A DNA stretch of 64,000 nucleotides from NCBI RefSeq assembly GCF_024171645.1, contig NZ_JALKAC010000012.1:62001-126000 (forward strand), given 5' to 3'. The stretch comes from Flavobacterium sp. HSC-32F16 (lineage in GTDB: Bacteria; Bacteroidota; Bacteroidia; Flavobacteriales; Flavobacteriaceae). The notes beneath the pieces are model-generated. The model did no database searches. It worked only from the letters and a program-made list of their open reading frames with translations, and had not been told where the DNA came from. The translations under genes were made by a program, and so were the position numbers. How positions within the stretch are numbered: position 1 is the stretch's first letter; each line of letters opens with the position of its first letter. Below, piece after piece: positions 26,301 through 34,578 of this stretch.

Positions 26301-29300
26301 TAATTCAGTTACATTAACTCCATTAAGCAACGATACAGATGTTGAAGGTGATACATTAACAATTTCGTCAATCAACGGAACAACTTTAACAGGAGGGGTT
26401 CAGTCTATTACAGTTCCAAACGGAACGGTTAATATCTCAGCTTTGGGAGTAATTACTTTTACACCTTCAGCGGATTTTAATTCAACAACAGCGATCAGTT
26501 TCCCTTATGTTATTACAGATGGAAGCTTAACAGCAACAGCGAATATCCAAATCACGGTTACAGCCGTAAATGATGCTCCGGTTGCCAATAATGATCCATA
26601 TACAGTTGCGGAAGATAATTCAGTTACATTAACTCCATTAAGCAATGATACAGATGTTGACGGTGATACCTTGACAATTTCGTCAATCAACGGCACAACC
26701 TTAACAGGCGGCGTTCAGTCTATCACAGTTCCAAACGGAACGGTTAATATCTCAGCTTTAGGAGTAATTACTTTTACGCCTTCAACGGATTTTAACTCAA
26801 CAACAGCGATCAGTTTTCCTTATGTTATTACAGATGGAAGCTTAACGGCAACAGCGAATATCGAAATCACAGTTACGGCTGTAAATGATGCTCCGATTGC
26901 CATAAAAGATGATTATACAGTAGATGAAGGAGCAACTTTAAATGTTCCGGTCCTTACTGGTGTTTTATCAAATGACACAGATGTAGAAGGTGATGTCTTA
27001 ACAGCGGTTTTAGTTACAGGACCATCACACGGAACTTTAACTTTAAATTCAGATGGATCTTTCACTTACGTTCATGACGGAAGTGAAACGATTACAGATA
27101 GTTTTACTTATAAAGCTAACGACGGAAACTTAGACAGTAACACTATAACAGTTACTCTTACAATCAATCCGGTTAATGATGCACCAATTGCAAACGATGA
27201 TACAAATAATGCAATCGCATCAGCGGCAGGAGCAACAACAATCAATGCTTTAACAGCAGCAGATGTTGACGGAACAATTGCTAATTACACAATCCTAAGC
27301 TTACCAGCAAACGGAGTTTTAAATTTAGCAGGAAATCCAATAGCTGCAAACCAAGTATTGACACCAGCAGAAGCTGCGACGATTACATACACGCCAAGTG
27401 GTGCATTCACAGGAAACGTTACTTTTACTTTTACAGCAACAGATAATTTAGGATTGTCTGCCGTAACACCTGCAACGATAACAATTCCGGTTGGAAATAA
27501 TGCCCCGGTAGCACATGACGATACAAATTCGCATATTCCTTCCAGAGCAGGAGCAACAGCTATTAAAGCTTTGACTGCGACAGATACTGACGGAACAATT
27601 GTAAACTATATCGTAGTTACTTTACCATCTAATGGAGTATTAGCTTTATCTGGAGTGCCAGTTGCAGCAAATCAAATTTTGACACCGGCAGAAGCTGCAA
27701 TGTTAACCTATGATCCAAGCGGTATATTTTCAGGAAATGATACCTTCACTTTCACTGCGACAGATAATAATGGAGTAGTAGATGCTACACCGGCAGTAAT
27801 AACAATTCCGGTTGATAAAACAATTTTAGTTGCAACACCAGATCCGGTTGGTTCTGTAGTAGGTATTAATGAAGTGGTTAAAGTAATAAACGTTTTAGAT
27901 AACGATACTTTAAACAACGATCCGTTATTGCTTACAGATGTTAAATTAGATGTTCTGGTTCCAGATCCAAATAATGTATTAACATTAAAACCAGACGGAA
28001 CAATTGAATTAATTCCAAATGCTCCGGCAGGAACTTATACTTTAACTTATGAAATCTGCGAACTGGCAAATTCGTCTAACTGTACATCAGCGACAGTTAC
28101 AGTAACGGTTGAAGCTCCTAAAATGACAGTTACAGCAAGCAGTTATTGTTCAGATAATACACCGTATGTTCAATACAAGGTAACAGCTGACAACTTCATA
28201 CCAAAAGATCTGGTAACTATTAACTGGATAGACAGCGCAAATAATATTGTAGCGACTCAAACCAATATGCCTTTAAGCGGCAATGTATTATGGCCTGGAA
28301 CTGTTGTTGACAGCAACAATAAACCAATTGACTGGCCGGGTTGGGTATTGGTTAACGGACAATGGATTGAAGGTAATGACGGTTTCCAATTAACGAGACC
28401 AGCCGTTACTATGCAGTTTTCATTAAACCCAACAGAATCAATAACAGTGAATTATCCTGCACCAACTTCTGGTTGTAATGCAAGACCTCATTTTGGAATA
28501 GAAGCAGAAAATGACGATGACAACATAATTGCAGATGGACTTAATGGTTCACCAGAAGTAATCAATGTTTTAGACAATGATAAATTAAACGGTGTTCCGG
28601 TAAATCCTGCAGATGTTATTTTAACACCTCGTGATTTCCCAACTGGAATTACTTTAAACAGTGACGGAACTATAGATGTAGCGCCGGGAACTAAGGGAGG
28701 AAGCCATACTCTGACTTATCAAATTTGTGAAAAAGCAAATAATGCCAATTGTACTGATGCAACAGTTAAGATTTTTGTAGAAGTGCCATCAATCACAGTA
28801 GTGATGAAAGTGGAATTAAACGATCATAACAAAAATGATAATGCAGAAGCTGGAGAAACTTTAACCTACACATTTACAATTACAAATAATGGAAATGTTC
28901 CTCTTCAAAACATTACAATTTCTGATCTTTTACCAGGAGTTATAATCACAGGAGGACCAATAAATTTAGCAGTTGGAGAAAGCGATTCACATACCTTCAC
29001 GGCAACTTATACTCTGACTCAGGCAGATATTAACGCAGGAACAGTAACGAATCAGGCAACGGTTTCAGGAACTACTCAAAGCGGTATAAAAGTAGAAGAC
29101 AAATCAGATTCTGCAAATGAAAACGGAGATGCTCCAACAGCAATTGATGTAAACGGTTGTAAAATCAAAATCTTTAACGCAGTCTCTTTAAACGGAGATA
29201 ATATGAACGAGAGATTTTACATCAGAGGAATCGAATGTTACCCGGATAATACGGTTCAGATATTTAACCGTTGGGGAGTTTTAGTATTCGAAAGAGACCA

Positions 29301-29463
29301 TTACAACAATAATGATATTGTATTTAAAGGTTTCTCTGAAGGAAGAACTACTGTTAAAGAATCAAACGGACTGCCAGAAGGAACTTATTATTACATAGTA
29401 AGATACAAGGATAACAATTCAAGCCCTAAACAAGAGGCAGGATATTTATATCTAACTAAATAA
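20398..29463 (+). CDS. Giant T9SS type B cell-surface adhesin with tandem cadherin/VCBS-like repeats
   Basis: A 3021-residue secreted protein. Signal peptide (LKLFLVSFLFLCSLNGFSQ), then a Gly-rich region (about 240-430), then thrombospondin type 3-like Ca-binding repeats (DLDDDNDGILDTVE; LDLDSDNDGCPDSIE). Next come 12 copies of a ~105-residue domain (NDAPVANNDPYTVAEDN as its start) and three of a ~97-residue VCBS-like domain, spanning 22516-27174. Diverged cadherin-like domains, a DUF11-like domain (AGETLTYTFTITNNGNVPL) and a C-terminal type B sorting domain (FNAVSLNGDNMNERFYI, VQIFNRWGVLVFE, GTYYYIVRYKD, YLYLTK) follow. It is exported by the type IX system and its SprF-like partner is the next gene. 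The role is presumably adhesion or gliding. Confidence 0.93.
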   Translation: MVNFTYFKNLTCNKDRTLKLFLVSFLFLCSLNGFSQTNISGIVNSYFSVTGINQPSCDPCDKTCINTITVSNGAGLAAGDKALIIQMKGAVVDNNNTINGGKVTAINNTGNYEFFEIKSIVGNVLTPMYPLIKSYTLTDMVQVVKVPKYTGTVNINNILTAKDWTTTDKTGGVLAIEADRLVFNANINVAGKGYQGIQMTINGPDNNCNFVPNTQYVLSSTATSSFTKGDGIVIDDPAHNRGRAPRANGGGSGIAGDSGGGGGSNYGAGGEGGKRWCNVDGDNAGGLGGVSLSTYFAQDRVFLGGAGGSGYVTTNNPSSAADGGGIVIIFANEIVGNGHSIIADGFSPEAVNPSGDPDGGGGGGAGGTVVLKTPLFTGNLSVSARGGDGQDLNTNTQHGPGGGGGGGALLYSLAALPSNVTLNAGGGIGGEHLNAARNGSQDGSTGGSVSLYIPIENPNYMGIDDNDGLDIQCDLDDDNDGILDTVEIPTGLADPFGYQTGSKKPNFINKNAPGFIDSNQDGIDDRYDNDLDGMINQLDLDSDNDGCPDSIEAYGNTNADPDGNGFYSTGNPPATLANGTVAAASYAAPVNTTGTSKPNYLVSNIVAITTNPANANTNLGGNVTFTTVVSGTHLVYTWKQSTNAGATWTTVTNGGTNPAFSNASTNALTLTNIPRSFNGYLYRLDVTSTSNVCAQPNSNTAALSVANRNPVASNNNYTVKEDETVTLNPLNGDTDADGDTLVIESINGTTLTGLAQSISVTNGTVNISAAGVITFTPSLNFNSVTALSIPYVINDGFGGTATANQLITVTAVNDNPVANNDPYTVAEDNTVTLTPLANDTDVEGDALTITSINGTTLTGGVQTITVPNGTVNISALGVITFTPSANFTSTTPISFPYVISDGHTGTATANIQITVTAVNDAPVANNDPYTVAEDNTVTLTPLANDTDIDGDTLTISSINGTTLTGGVQSITVPNGTVNISALGVITFTPSADFNSTTAISFPYIITDGVLTSTANIEITVTAVNDAPIAIKDDYSVNEGATLTVLTVNGVLSNDTDVEGNSLTAILVTGPAHGTLTLNSDGSFTYTHDGSETIKDSFTYKANDGNLDSNVVTVEITVNPVNDAPVANNDPYTVAEDNSVTLTPLSNDTDVDGDALTISSINGTALTGGVQVITVPNGTVNISALGVITFTPSADFNSTTAISFPYVITDGNLTSTANIQITVTAVNDAPVANNDPYTVAEDNSVTLTPLSNDTDVEGDTLTISSINGTTLTGGVQSITVPNGTVNISALGVITFTPSADFNSTTAISFPYIITDGVLTSTANIEITVTAVNDAPVAIKDDYSVNEGATLTVLTVNGVLSNDTDVEGNSLTAILVTGPAHGTLTLNSDGSFTYTHDGSETIKDSFTYKANDGNLDSNVVTVEITVNPVNDAPVANNDPYTVAEDNSVTLTPLSNDTDVDGDTLAISSINGTTLTGGVQSITVPNGTVNISALGVITFTPSADFNSTTAISFPYVITDGALTSTANIEITVTAVNDAPVANNDPYTVAEDNTVTLTPLSNDTDVEGDTLTISSINGTTLTGGVQSITVPNGTVNISALGVITFTPSADFNSTTAISFPYVITDGNLTATANIEITVTAVNDAPVANNDPYTVAEDNSVTLTPLTNDTDVEGDTLTISSINGTTLTGGVQSITVPNGTVNISALGVITFTPSSDFNSTTAISFPYVITDGNLTSTANIEITVTAVNDAPVANNDPYTVAEDNTVTLTPLSNDTDIEGDTLTISSINGTTLTGGVQVITVPNGTVNISALGVITFTPSTDFNSTTAISFPYVITDGSLTATANIQITVTAVNDAPVANNDPYTVAEDNSVTLTPLTNDTDIDGDTLTISSINGTTLTGGVQSITVPNGTVNISALGVITFTPSTDFNSTTAISFPYVITDGSLTSTANIEITVTAVNDAPVANNDPYTVAEDNSVTLTPLSNDTDVEGDTLTISSINGTTLTGGVQSITVPNGTVNISALGVITFTPSADFNSTTAISFPYVITDGSLTATANIQITVTAVNDAPVANNDPYTVAEDNSVTLTPLSNDTDVDGDTLTISSINGTTLTGGVQSITVPNGTVNISALGVITFTPSTDFNSTTAISFPYVITDGSLTATANIEITVTAVNDAPIAIKDDYTVDEGATLNVPVLTGVLSNDTDVEGDVLTAVLVTGPSHGTLTLNSDGSFTYVHDGSETITDSFTYKANDGNLDSNTITVTLTINPVNDAPIANDDTNNAIASAAGATTINALTAADVDGTIANYTILSLPANGVLNLAGNPIAANQVLTPAEAATITYTPSGAFTGNVTFTFTATDNLGLSAVTPATITIPVGNNAPVAHDDTNSHIPSRAGATAIKALTATDTDGTIVNYIVVTLPSNGVLALSGVPVAANQILTPAEAAMLTYDPSGIFSGNDTFTFTATDNNGVVDATPAVITIPVDKTILVATPDPVGSVVGINEVVKVINVLDNDTLNNDPLLLTDVKLDVLVPDPNNVLTLKPDGTIELIPNAPAGTYTLTYEICELANSSNCTSATVTVTVEAPKMTVTASSYCSDNTPYVQYKVTADNFIPKDLVTINWIDSANNIVATQTNMPLSGNVLWPGTVVDSNNKPIDWPGWVLVNGQWIEGNDGFQLTRPAVTMQFSLNPTESITVNYPAPTSGCNARPHFGIEAENDDDNIIADGLNGSPEVINVLDNDKLNGVPVNPADVILTPRDFPTGITLNSDGTIDVAPGTKGGSHTLTYQICEKANNANCTDATVKIFVEVPSITVVMKVELNDHNKNDNAEAGETLTYTFTITNNGNVPLQNITISDLLPGVIITGGPINLAVGESDSHTFTATYTLTQADINAGTVTNQATVSGTTQSGIKVEDKSDSANENGDAPTAIDVNGCKIKIFNAVSLNGDNMNERFYIRGIECYPDNTVQIFNRWGVLVFERDHYNNNDIVFKGFSEGRTTVKESNGLPEGTYYYIVRYKDNNSSPKQEAGYLYLTK
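22516..27174 (+). repeat. Fifteen tandem domain repeats (315/318- and 291-bp units)
   Basis: Unit starts, taken at the Asn codon of NDAPVA, are 22516, 22834, 23152, 23467*, 23758, 24073, 24388*, 24679, 24994, 25309, 25624, 25939, 26254, 26569 and 26884*; starred units are the 291-bp VCBS-like type, the others 315 or 318 bp. Spacing is always in frame. The blocks starting at 23152 and 24073 (921 bp, order A-C-A) are nearly identical in DNA, including the starred units, which differ at only about two bases over the stretches compared. This points to recent duplication or gene conversion. Confidence 0.92.
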
Positions 29464-29479
29464 TAGTCCAAATTAATAC

Positions 29480-29506
29480 AATGGCTTAGCCATAGGTTAA
29501 GCCATT
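29480..29506 (+). promoter_or_regulatory. Intercistronic hairpin between the adhesin and sprF-like genes
   Basis: AATGGCTTA (29480-29488) and TAAGCCATT (29498-29506) form a 9-bp stem with no T-run. It may lower read-through or protect the 3' end, giving different levels of the adhesin and its export partner. Confidence 0.5.
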
Positions 29507-29523
29507 ATCTTAAAAATAAGTAA

Positions 29524-30435
29524 ATGAAAAAAATAGTTTTAGTTTTATTGTTTTGTTCTGCCGTGAGTTTCGCACAGCAGGATGCGCAGTTTACACAATA
29601 TATGCACAATACCATTAATATAAATCCTGCTTACGCTGGTTCAAGAGGAGCTATGAGTATTTTTGGATTATATCGTACACAATGGGTTGGACTTGACGGT
29701 GCGCCCGAAACGAGTACTTTATCATTAAATACACCAATAAATAACAGCAATGTAGGATTGGGACTTTCATTGGTTAATGATAAAATCGGGCCGACAACCG
29801 AGAATAACATTTCAGTAGATTTCTCTTATTCCATTCAAACATCTGCGACAGCAAAACTTTCATTTGGTATTAAAGGATCGGCTAATATTTTTAACCTTGA
29901 TCCCAATAAATTAACGCCGGAACATCAGGGAGATCCACAATTTTCTGACTTTAAAAATAAGTTTACACCAAACGTTGGAGCAGGGGTTTATTGGCATTCA
30001 GATAAAGGATATGTAGGATTGTCTGTGCCTAACTTCATTCAAACCAATCGTTATGATGATAATGATACGGCCATATTTAAAGAACAGATCAACTATTACT
30101 TAATTGCAGGTTACGTTTTCAATTTAGATCGTTACGAAATGATCAAATTCAAACCTGCAGTTTTAGCTAAAATGGTCGAAGGTTCACCGCTTCAGGTAGA
30201 TGCTTCAGCAAACTTTATGTTCAACGACAAATTTGTTGTGGGAGTTTCTTATAGATGGAGCGCAGCGTTAAGCGCATTGGCAGGATTTCAAATCAACAAA
30301 AACATGTACATTGGATATGCTTATGACAGAGAAACAACGAAGTTAAATAATTACAATTCGGGTTCGCATGAAATCTTCCTGCGTTATGAGTTCTTAAATA
30401 ATTACAGCCGAATTACATCACCAAGATTTTTCTAA
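29524..30435 (+). CDS. PorP/SprF family T9SS outer-membrane protein
   Basis: A 303-residue protein with signal peptide (MKKIVLVLLFCSAVSFAQQ) and the family start QFTQYMHNTININPAYAGSR, then FGLYRTQWVGLDGAPETSTL. The remainder alternates beta strands of a 14-strand-type barrel and ends in an aromatic residue (RFF). PorP/SprF proteins are needed for secretion or surface attachment of type B CTD proteins, and many are encoded right after their cognate substrate, as here. Pairs with the 3021-residue adhesin upstream and the OmpA-like protein 2 bp downstream. Confidence 0.93.
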   Translation: MKKIVLVLLFCSAVSFAQQDAQFTQYMHNTININPAYAGSRGAMSIFGLYRTQWVGLDGAPETSTLSLNTPINNSNVGLGLSLVNDKIGPTTENNISVDFSYSIQTSATAKLSFGIKGSANIFNLDPNKLTPEHQGDPQFSDFKNKFTPNVGAGVYWHSDKGYVGLSVPNFIQTNRYDDNDTAIFKEQINYYLIAGYVFNLDRYEMIKFKPAVLAKMVEGSPLQVDASANFMFNDKFVVGVSYRWSAALSALAGFQINKNMYIGYAYDRETTKLNNYNSGSHEIFLRYEFLNNYSRITSPRFF

Positions 30436-30437
30436 TT

Positions 30438-32399
30438 ATGAAAATAAAGAAAATAGTATATACACTCTTTTTGTCCCTCTTTTTCTTTAACGGAATAGCA
30501 CAAAAAGCAATTCTGGCCAAAGCCGAAAAAGAGTACAATGATTACGCTTACGCGGATGCCATTGCGATTTATGAAAAGCTTGCTGCCAAAGGGTATGAAG
30601 ATGAAAAAATGTTTCAAAGGTTAGGAAACGCCTATTATTTTAATGCCGAACTGCCAAAAGCGGCCAATTGGTACGATAAGCTTTTTGCATTAAATGCACA
30701 GCAGGAACCAGAATATTTATACCGATATGCACAATCTCTTAAATCAATTGGAGATTATGCCAGGGCAGATAAAATGCTGGAAGCTTTTAACAAAAAAACA
30801 AACACAGACAGCAGAGGTGTTTTGTTCGAAAACAACAAAAATTATCTGGAACAGATTAAATTGAATTCCGGCCGATTTGAAGTTTCAAATACCAATGTAA
30901 ATTCTGAAAGTTCAGATTTTGGAAGTACCTTTTTAAATAACAATTTAGTTTTTAGTTCAGCCAGAAAAATTGGTAAAACAGAAGGAAAAACATTTAAATG
31001 GACCAATAAATCTTTTACCAATTTATACATCGCTTCTATAAAAGCAGACGGAAATGTATATAATCCGGTTCTTTTAAATAAAGAAATCAATTCAAAATTT
31101 AACGAATCGACTCCGGTATTTACAAAAGACGGTAAAACAATGTATTTTACCCGAAACAACTATTTAGACGGAAGACGTGGAAAAGACGATAAAAACATCA
31201 CATTATTAAAGTTATACAAAGCTACGCTGGTTAACGGAAATTGGGACAATATTACCGAACTTCCTTTTAACAGCGACAGATACAGTACAGCGCATCCCGC
31301 TTTGAGTTTAGATGAAAAGAAATTGTATTTCGCATCAGATATGCCCGGAACTTTAGGTCAGTCAGATTTGTACAGCGTAACAATTAATACAGATGGAACA
31401 TTTGGGAAACCGCAAAATTTAGGTCCGTCAATTAATACCGAAGGAAGAGAAACTTTCCCTTTTATTTCGGGAGATAACGAATTGTATTTTGCAACTGATG
31501 GCCGTCCCGGACTTGGCGGACTTGATATCGTAGTTTCTAAAATTTTAGAAAACGGAACATTCGATCAGGTACAGAATATTGGTGAACCTGTAAATACAAA
31601 ATTTGATGATTTTGCTTTTATCATAGACAGCCAGACACGCAAAGGATATTTTTCTTCTAACAAAAAAGGAGGAATTGGAAATGATGATATTTACAAATTC
31701 ACAGAAACCAAAAAACTGGTTTGCGAAAGAACTTTAACAGGAACTATTTTCGACAGCAAAGCCAATGAAAAAATAGAAGGAGCAAAAGTTATTTTATTTG
31801 ATGAAAATCATCAGCAGATTGAAGAAGTAACTACAGCACAAGACGGAACCTATTCTTTTAAAGTAAACTGCAACAATAAATATTTTGTTAGAGTTGAAAG
31901 AAAACAATATCCGCCAAAAGAAAGCAGTTTTGCGGTTACGACCAATATCGATAATAAGTTAGATTTTACTTTAGAAAAAGAAAAAATTGCCCCTGTCGAA
32001 ATTCCGGAAATTAAAGCAATCAAAGTAGGAACAGATTTAGGTAAAACCCTGAATATTTCAATGATTTATTTTGATTTAGGAAAATGGAATATTACTGAAG
32101 CCGCAGCAGTAGAATTAGAAAAAATATTTGCCGTAATGCAGGAATATCCAAAAATGAAAATCGATATTCGTTCGCATACCGACAGTAGATCATCGGCAAA
32201 ATCAAACTTGGTTTTATCAGATAAAAGAGCAAAATCTATTGTAGCGTGGCTGGTAAGTAAAGGAATCGATGCTAAACGTTTAAGAGGAAAAGGATATGGA
32301 GAAAGTCAATTATTAAACAAATGTAAAGACGGCGTGAAATGTTCTGAAGAAGAACATTTAAAAAACAGAAGAAGCGAATTTATGATTATTTCAATATAA
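30438..32399 (+). CDS. OmpA family protein with TPR, PD40 and carboxypeptidase-regulatory-like domains
   Basis: A 653-residue secreted protein. After the signal peptide (IVYTLFLSLFFFNGIAQ) come TPR-like helices (about 25-130), WD40-like PD40 beta-propeller repeats (STPVFTKDGKTMYFTRNN, AHPALSLDEKKLYFASD, TFPFISGDNELYFATDGRPG), a CarboxypepD-reg-like beta sandwich (LTGTIFDSKANEKIEGAKV), and a C-terminal OmpA domain that binds peptidoglycan (IYFDLGKWNITEAAAVELE, IDIRSHTDSRSSAKSN, LKNRRSEFMI). The layout resembles PorE-type T9SS periplasmic proteins. It probably ties the SprF-like barrel to the cell wall. Third gene of the adhesin operon. Confidence 0.92.
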   Translation: MKIKKIVYTLFLSLFFFNGIAQKAILAKAEKEYNDYAYADAIAIYEKLAAKGYEDEKMFQRLGNAYYFNAELPKAANWYDKLFALNAQQEPEYLYRYAQSLKSIGDYARADKMLEAFNKKTNTDSRGVLFENNKNYLEQIKLNSGRFEVSNTNVNSESSDFGSTFLNNNLVFSSARKIGKTEGKTFKWTNKSFTNLYIASIKADGNVYNPVLLNKEINSKFNESTPVFTKDGKTMYFTRNNYLDGRRGKDDKNITLLKLYKATLVNGNWDNITELPFNSDRYSTAHPALSLDEKKLYFASDMPGTLGQSDLYSVTINTDGTFGKPQNLGPSINTEGRETFPFISGDNELYFATDGRPGLGGLDIVVSKILENGTFDQVQNIGEPVNTKFDDFAFIIDSQTRKGYFSSNKKGGIGNDDIYKFTETKKLVCERTLTGTIFDSKANEKIEGAKVILFDENHQQIEEVTTAQDGTYSFKVNCNNKYFVRVERKQYPPKESSFAVTTNIDNKLDFTLEKEKIAPVEIPEIKAIKVGTDLGKTLNISMIYFDLGKWNITEAAAVELEKIFAVMQEYPKMKIDIRSHTDSRSSAKSNLVLSDKRAKSIVAWLVSKGIDAKRLRGKGYGESQLLNKCKDGVKCSEEEHLKNRRSEFMIISI

Positions 32400-32432
32400 C
32401 GCAGTCCAATTTTTATTTTATAGTTTTAAGCG

Positions 32433-32467
32433 AAAAACCGGCAGAGTTAAATCTGTCGGTTTTTTTT
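32433..32467 (+). terminator. Terminator of the adhesin/SprF/OmpA operon
   Basis: Twelve-bp stem (32433-32444 / 32453-32464) with one G-U pair, core ACCGGCAG/CTGTCGGT, 8-nt loop and a run of eight T. Confidence 0.8.
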
Positions 32468-32594
32468 ATTTAGCAGTAACCATTCATATTTTATGTAAAT
32501 TTGATTAGAAGGTTGCTTAAAAAATCTTACAGAGGTAAACTTCATAGTTTTGTATACAAATCAAATTTTAGGTTTTAACCCAAATATAAAAAGG

Positions 32595-33581
32595 ATGAAA
32601 AAATACCTTTTCCCCGGATTTTGGCTGCTTTATATGCTCTTCTTTGCCATTCCATTTCCCATCATGATTTACTACGCTGTCAACAGCGAATTTGACATAG
32701 CAGAATTAAAAGATAAAAATCCCTGGCTCGCATTGAGTCTCGTTGCATTGTCTATTATTCTTTGGCTCATTGTTATAATCCGATTTTTTCAAAAATGGAT
32801 ATTGCATGTTTTTTTAGAAAGAAGAAATCTGGAAGACATAAAAAGAAACGGATTAATTCGCGAAGCTAAAATTGTAAGTGCCGTAAAAATATCTGGCTCA
32901 AAAGCCAGGCACAATACTTACGAACTCGAATTATTGTTCAAAAATTTAGCCGATACCGAGATTATTCACAAAACAGAAATTACAGATATAAAACCTCACG
33001 AACGTCGTTTTGAAACTGGAAAAAGGTTAAATCTAATATTGAACCGGGAACCCAAAAAACTTCCGGTTTTTGTACTAGCAAATTCAACAGCCGAAATCAA
33101 TGGCATAAGTTTAATTTTAAGAGTTTTTGGCTGGTTATTCGTAGCAGCACTTGTTACAGGTTATTATTTCTATTCCTATCAGGATGAAAGCCACGGAATG
33201 GGCTGGAGGTTTATGAGTTTCGGGCATCCATTACTAGTATGTGCTTTAGTGCTTATTTTTTACAGATATTTATTAAAATTCATTTTAAGCAAACTCACCG
33301 GTAGAAATGAAGATTCTGTTTTAATAAAATTTAAAGGAATAAAAACCTGGGCAAAATTAATAAGCGTAAACCAAACCGGAACCTATATTAACGAACAGCC
33401 AATGATGCGTTTTGAACTTGAATATACAGATAACAAACATCAGGTTCATCGAAATAATTTAAAGAAAATAGTAGGGCTTCTGGAACTTGATATGACCAAA
33501 AAGGAACAAATAGAAATCTTTTATTTAGCAGAAAACCCAAATCAGATTGCCTTTGCAGACGATTTAAATAACATGAAATAG
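32595..33581 (+). CDS. Integral membrane protein of unknown function
   Basis: A 328-residue protein from ATG 32595 (an in-frame TTG at 32550 would add 15 unlikely residues). Two N-terminal TM helices (LFPGFWLLYMLFFAIPFPIM; ALSLVALSIILWLIVIIRFF), a soluble beta-rich part (EAKIVSAVKISGSKARHNTY), two further TM helices (GWLFVAALVTGYYFYSY; LLVCALVLIFYRYLLKFIL) and a second beta-rich part similar to the first (WAKLISVNQTGTYINEQPMM). The duplicated 'membrane pair plus small beta domain' layout recalls DUF3592-like proteins. No enzymatic motif is seen. The next gene starts 1 bp later and is a lipoprotein. Confidence 0.75.
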   Translation: MKKYLFPGFWLLYMLFFAIPFPIMIYYAVNSEFDIAELKDKNPWLALSLVALSIILWLIVIIRFFQKWILHVFLERRNLEDIKRNGLIREAKIVSAVKISGSKARHNTYELELLFKNLADTEIIHKTEITDIKPHERRFETGKRLNLILNREPKKLPVFVLANSTAEINGISLILRVFGWLFVAALVTGYYFYSYQDESHGMGWRFMSFGHPLLVCALVLIFYRYLLKFILSKLTGRNEDSVLIKFKGIKTWAKLISVNQTGTYINEQPMMRFELEYTDNKHQVHRNNLKKIVGLLELDMTKKEQIEIFYLAENPNQIAFADDLNNMK

Positions 33582-33582
33582 A

Positions 33583-34275
33583 ATGAGAAAATCAATCATA
33601 ATCATAATTTGTTTTCCTCTTTTTTTAGGATGCGAACAGATCTCTAAAAGTATAAATGAAACATTTAGTCCCAATGATTCAGTGGTAAGTAAACAAAGCA
33701 ATTCTGATGTAAAAAACGAAGTTCAGGAAGTCGATGTTCAAAAAAATATAAATGATGCAGTTGACAGGCACAATGCAGCACAAAATCAGCTGGAAACGAA
33801 AACTATAGTTTTATTAAAAGATACAAATGAATTAAGTAAAGCCGAAGAAACTCTAAAGAAACTTCCTCAATATGCCGGAAAAGAAATCTTTGTTTATTCT
33901 ACATTATACTTTTACAACGATGGAAGAATAAATGTTATGCTGCAGCATCCGGAAAATAAAAAATACGTTGATGCCTACGAGTATAAAAACGGCGTTTGGT
34001 CAGATCCTAAACCCGTTCAGTTATCTATACGAGACGAAGTACAAAAAAGGTTAGTTTCTCTTAATACAATTCGTTTTATAAATGCGGCCAAAGTATTTGA
34101 AATCTACAATAAAAAGGCAGAAGAAGTCGAAGGCGCAAGTCCGGCAGCAAACGTTTACATCTCAATATGGGACAATAAAATAAAATGGTATCCGTCATCA
34201 ATAAACGGAAGCCGGGAAAGATATTCAATACAGTTTAATGACGATGGAAGCCTGAAAACTTTTACACAGGATTAA
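33583..34275 (+). CDS. Lipoprotein of unknown function
   Basis: A 230-residue protein with a lipoprotein signal (MRKSIIIIICFPLFLGCEQI; lipobox LGC). It has a polar helical linker (NDAVDRHNAAQNQLETKTI) and a C-terminal beta domain (IFVYSTLYFYNDGRINVMLQ; AKVFEIYNKKAEEVEGASPA; NGSRERYSIQFNDDGSLKTF). Two-gene operon with the membrane protein upstream. Function not recognised. Confidence 0.75.
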   Translation: MRKSIIIIICFPLFLGCEQISKSINETFSPNDSVVSKQSNSDVKNEVQEVDVQKNINDAVDRHNAAQNQLETKTIVLLKDTNELSKAEETLKKLPQYAGKEIFVYSTLYFYNDGRINVMLQHPENKKYVDAYEYKNGVWSDPKPVQLSIRDEVQKRLVSLNTIRFINAAKVFEIYNKKAEEVEGASPAANVYISIWDNKIKWYPSSINGSRERYSIQFNDDGSLKTFTQD

Positions 34276-34578
34276 TAATTTTTTTATCTAAAATTAATGC
34301 CTGCAGCGTTTATGAAATTTCCTTTGTAGTATAAAGATTATACGATAAAAAAAGCAACCTAAATTTCAGTAAAATTTTTTGTAAGTTTAGTTGTTGCCTC
34401 AATAGATAAAAGAAAATTATTCTTAACAATAATTATCAAATAAAAGAAAACTGTAATCCTTTTTTTGAGTTTTGATAATTTTTTATATTGTTTGAAATAA
34501 TTATGAAAAATTAATTGAAAATTTTTGAAATTCTTTAGATTTGTACATAAAACAAGTCTTAAAGCGGAAGAATCTTCA
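34276..34578 (+). promoter_or_regulatory. Intergenic region with promoter of the ECF sigma gene
   Basis: Very AT-rich with no gene. It holds the promoter TTG (34515-34517), an 18-nt spacer and TAGATTTG (34536-34543), which matches the Flavobacterium -33/-7 arrangement, followed by a leader of about 30 nt. No terminator with a T-run is obvious for the upstream lipoprotein gene. Confidence 0.65.

Noticed and set aside
23085-26696. Seven minus-strand ORFs of 61-63 codons repeated along the adhesin gene
   Set aside because: They recur at multiples of the repeat spacing with nearly the same sequence, exactly as expected from the antisense of repeated DNA; no start context or independent signal supports them.
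22516-27174. Possible CRISPR-like array because of many evenly spaced repeats
   Set aside because: The repeats are 291-318 bp coding units, in frame, without unique spacers or cas genes nearby.
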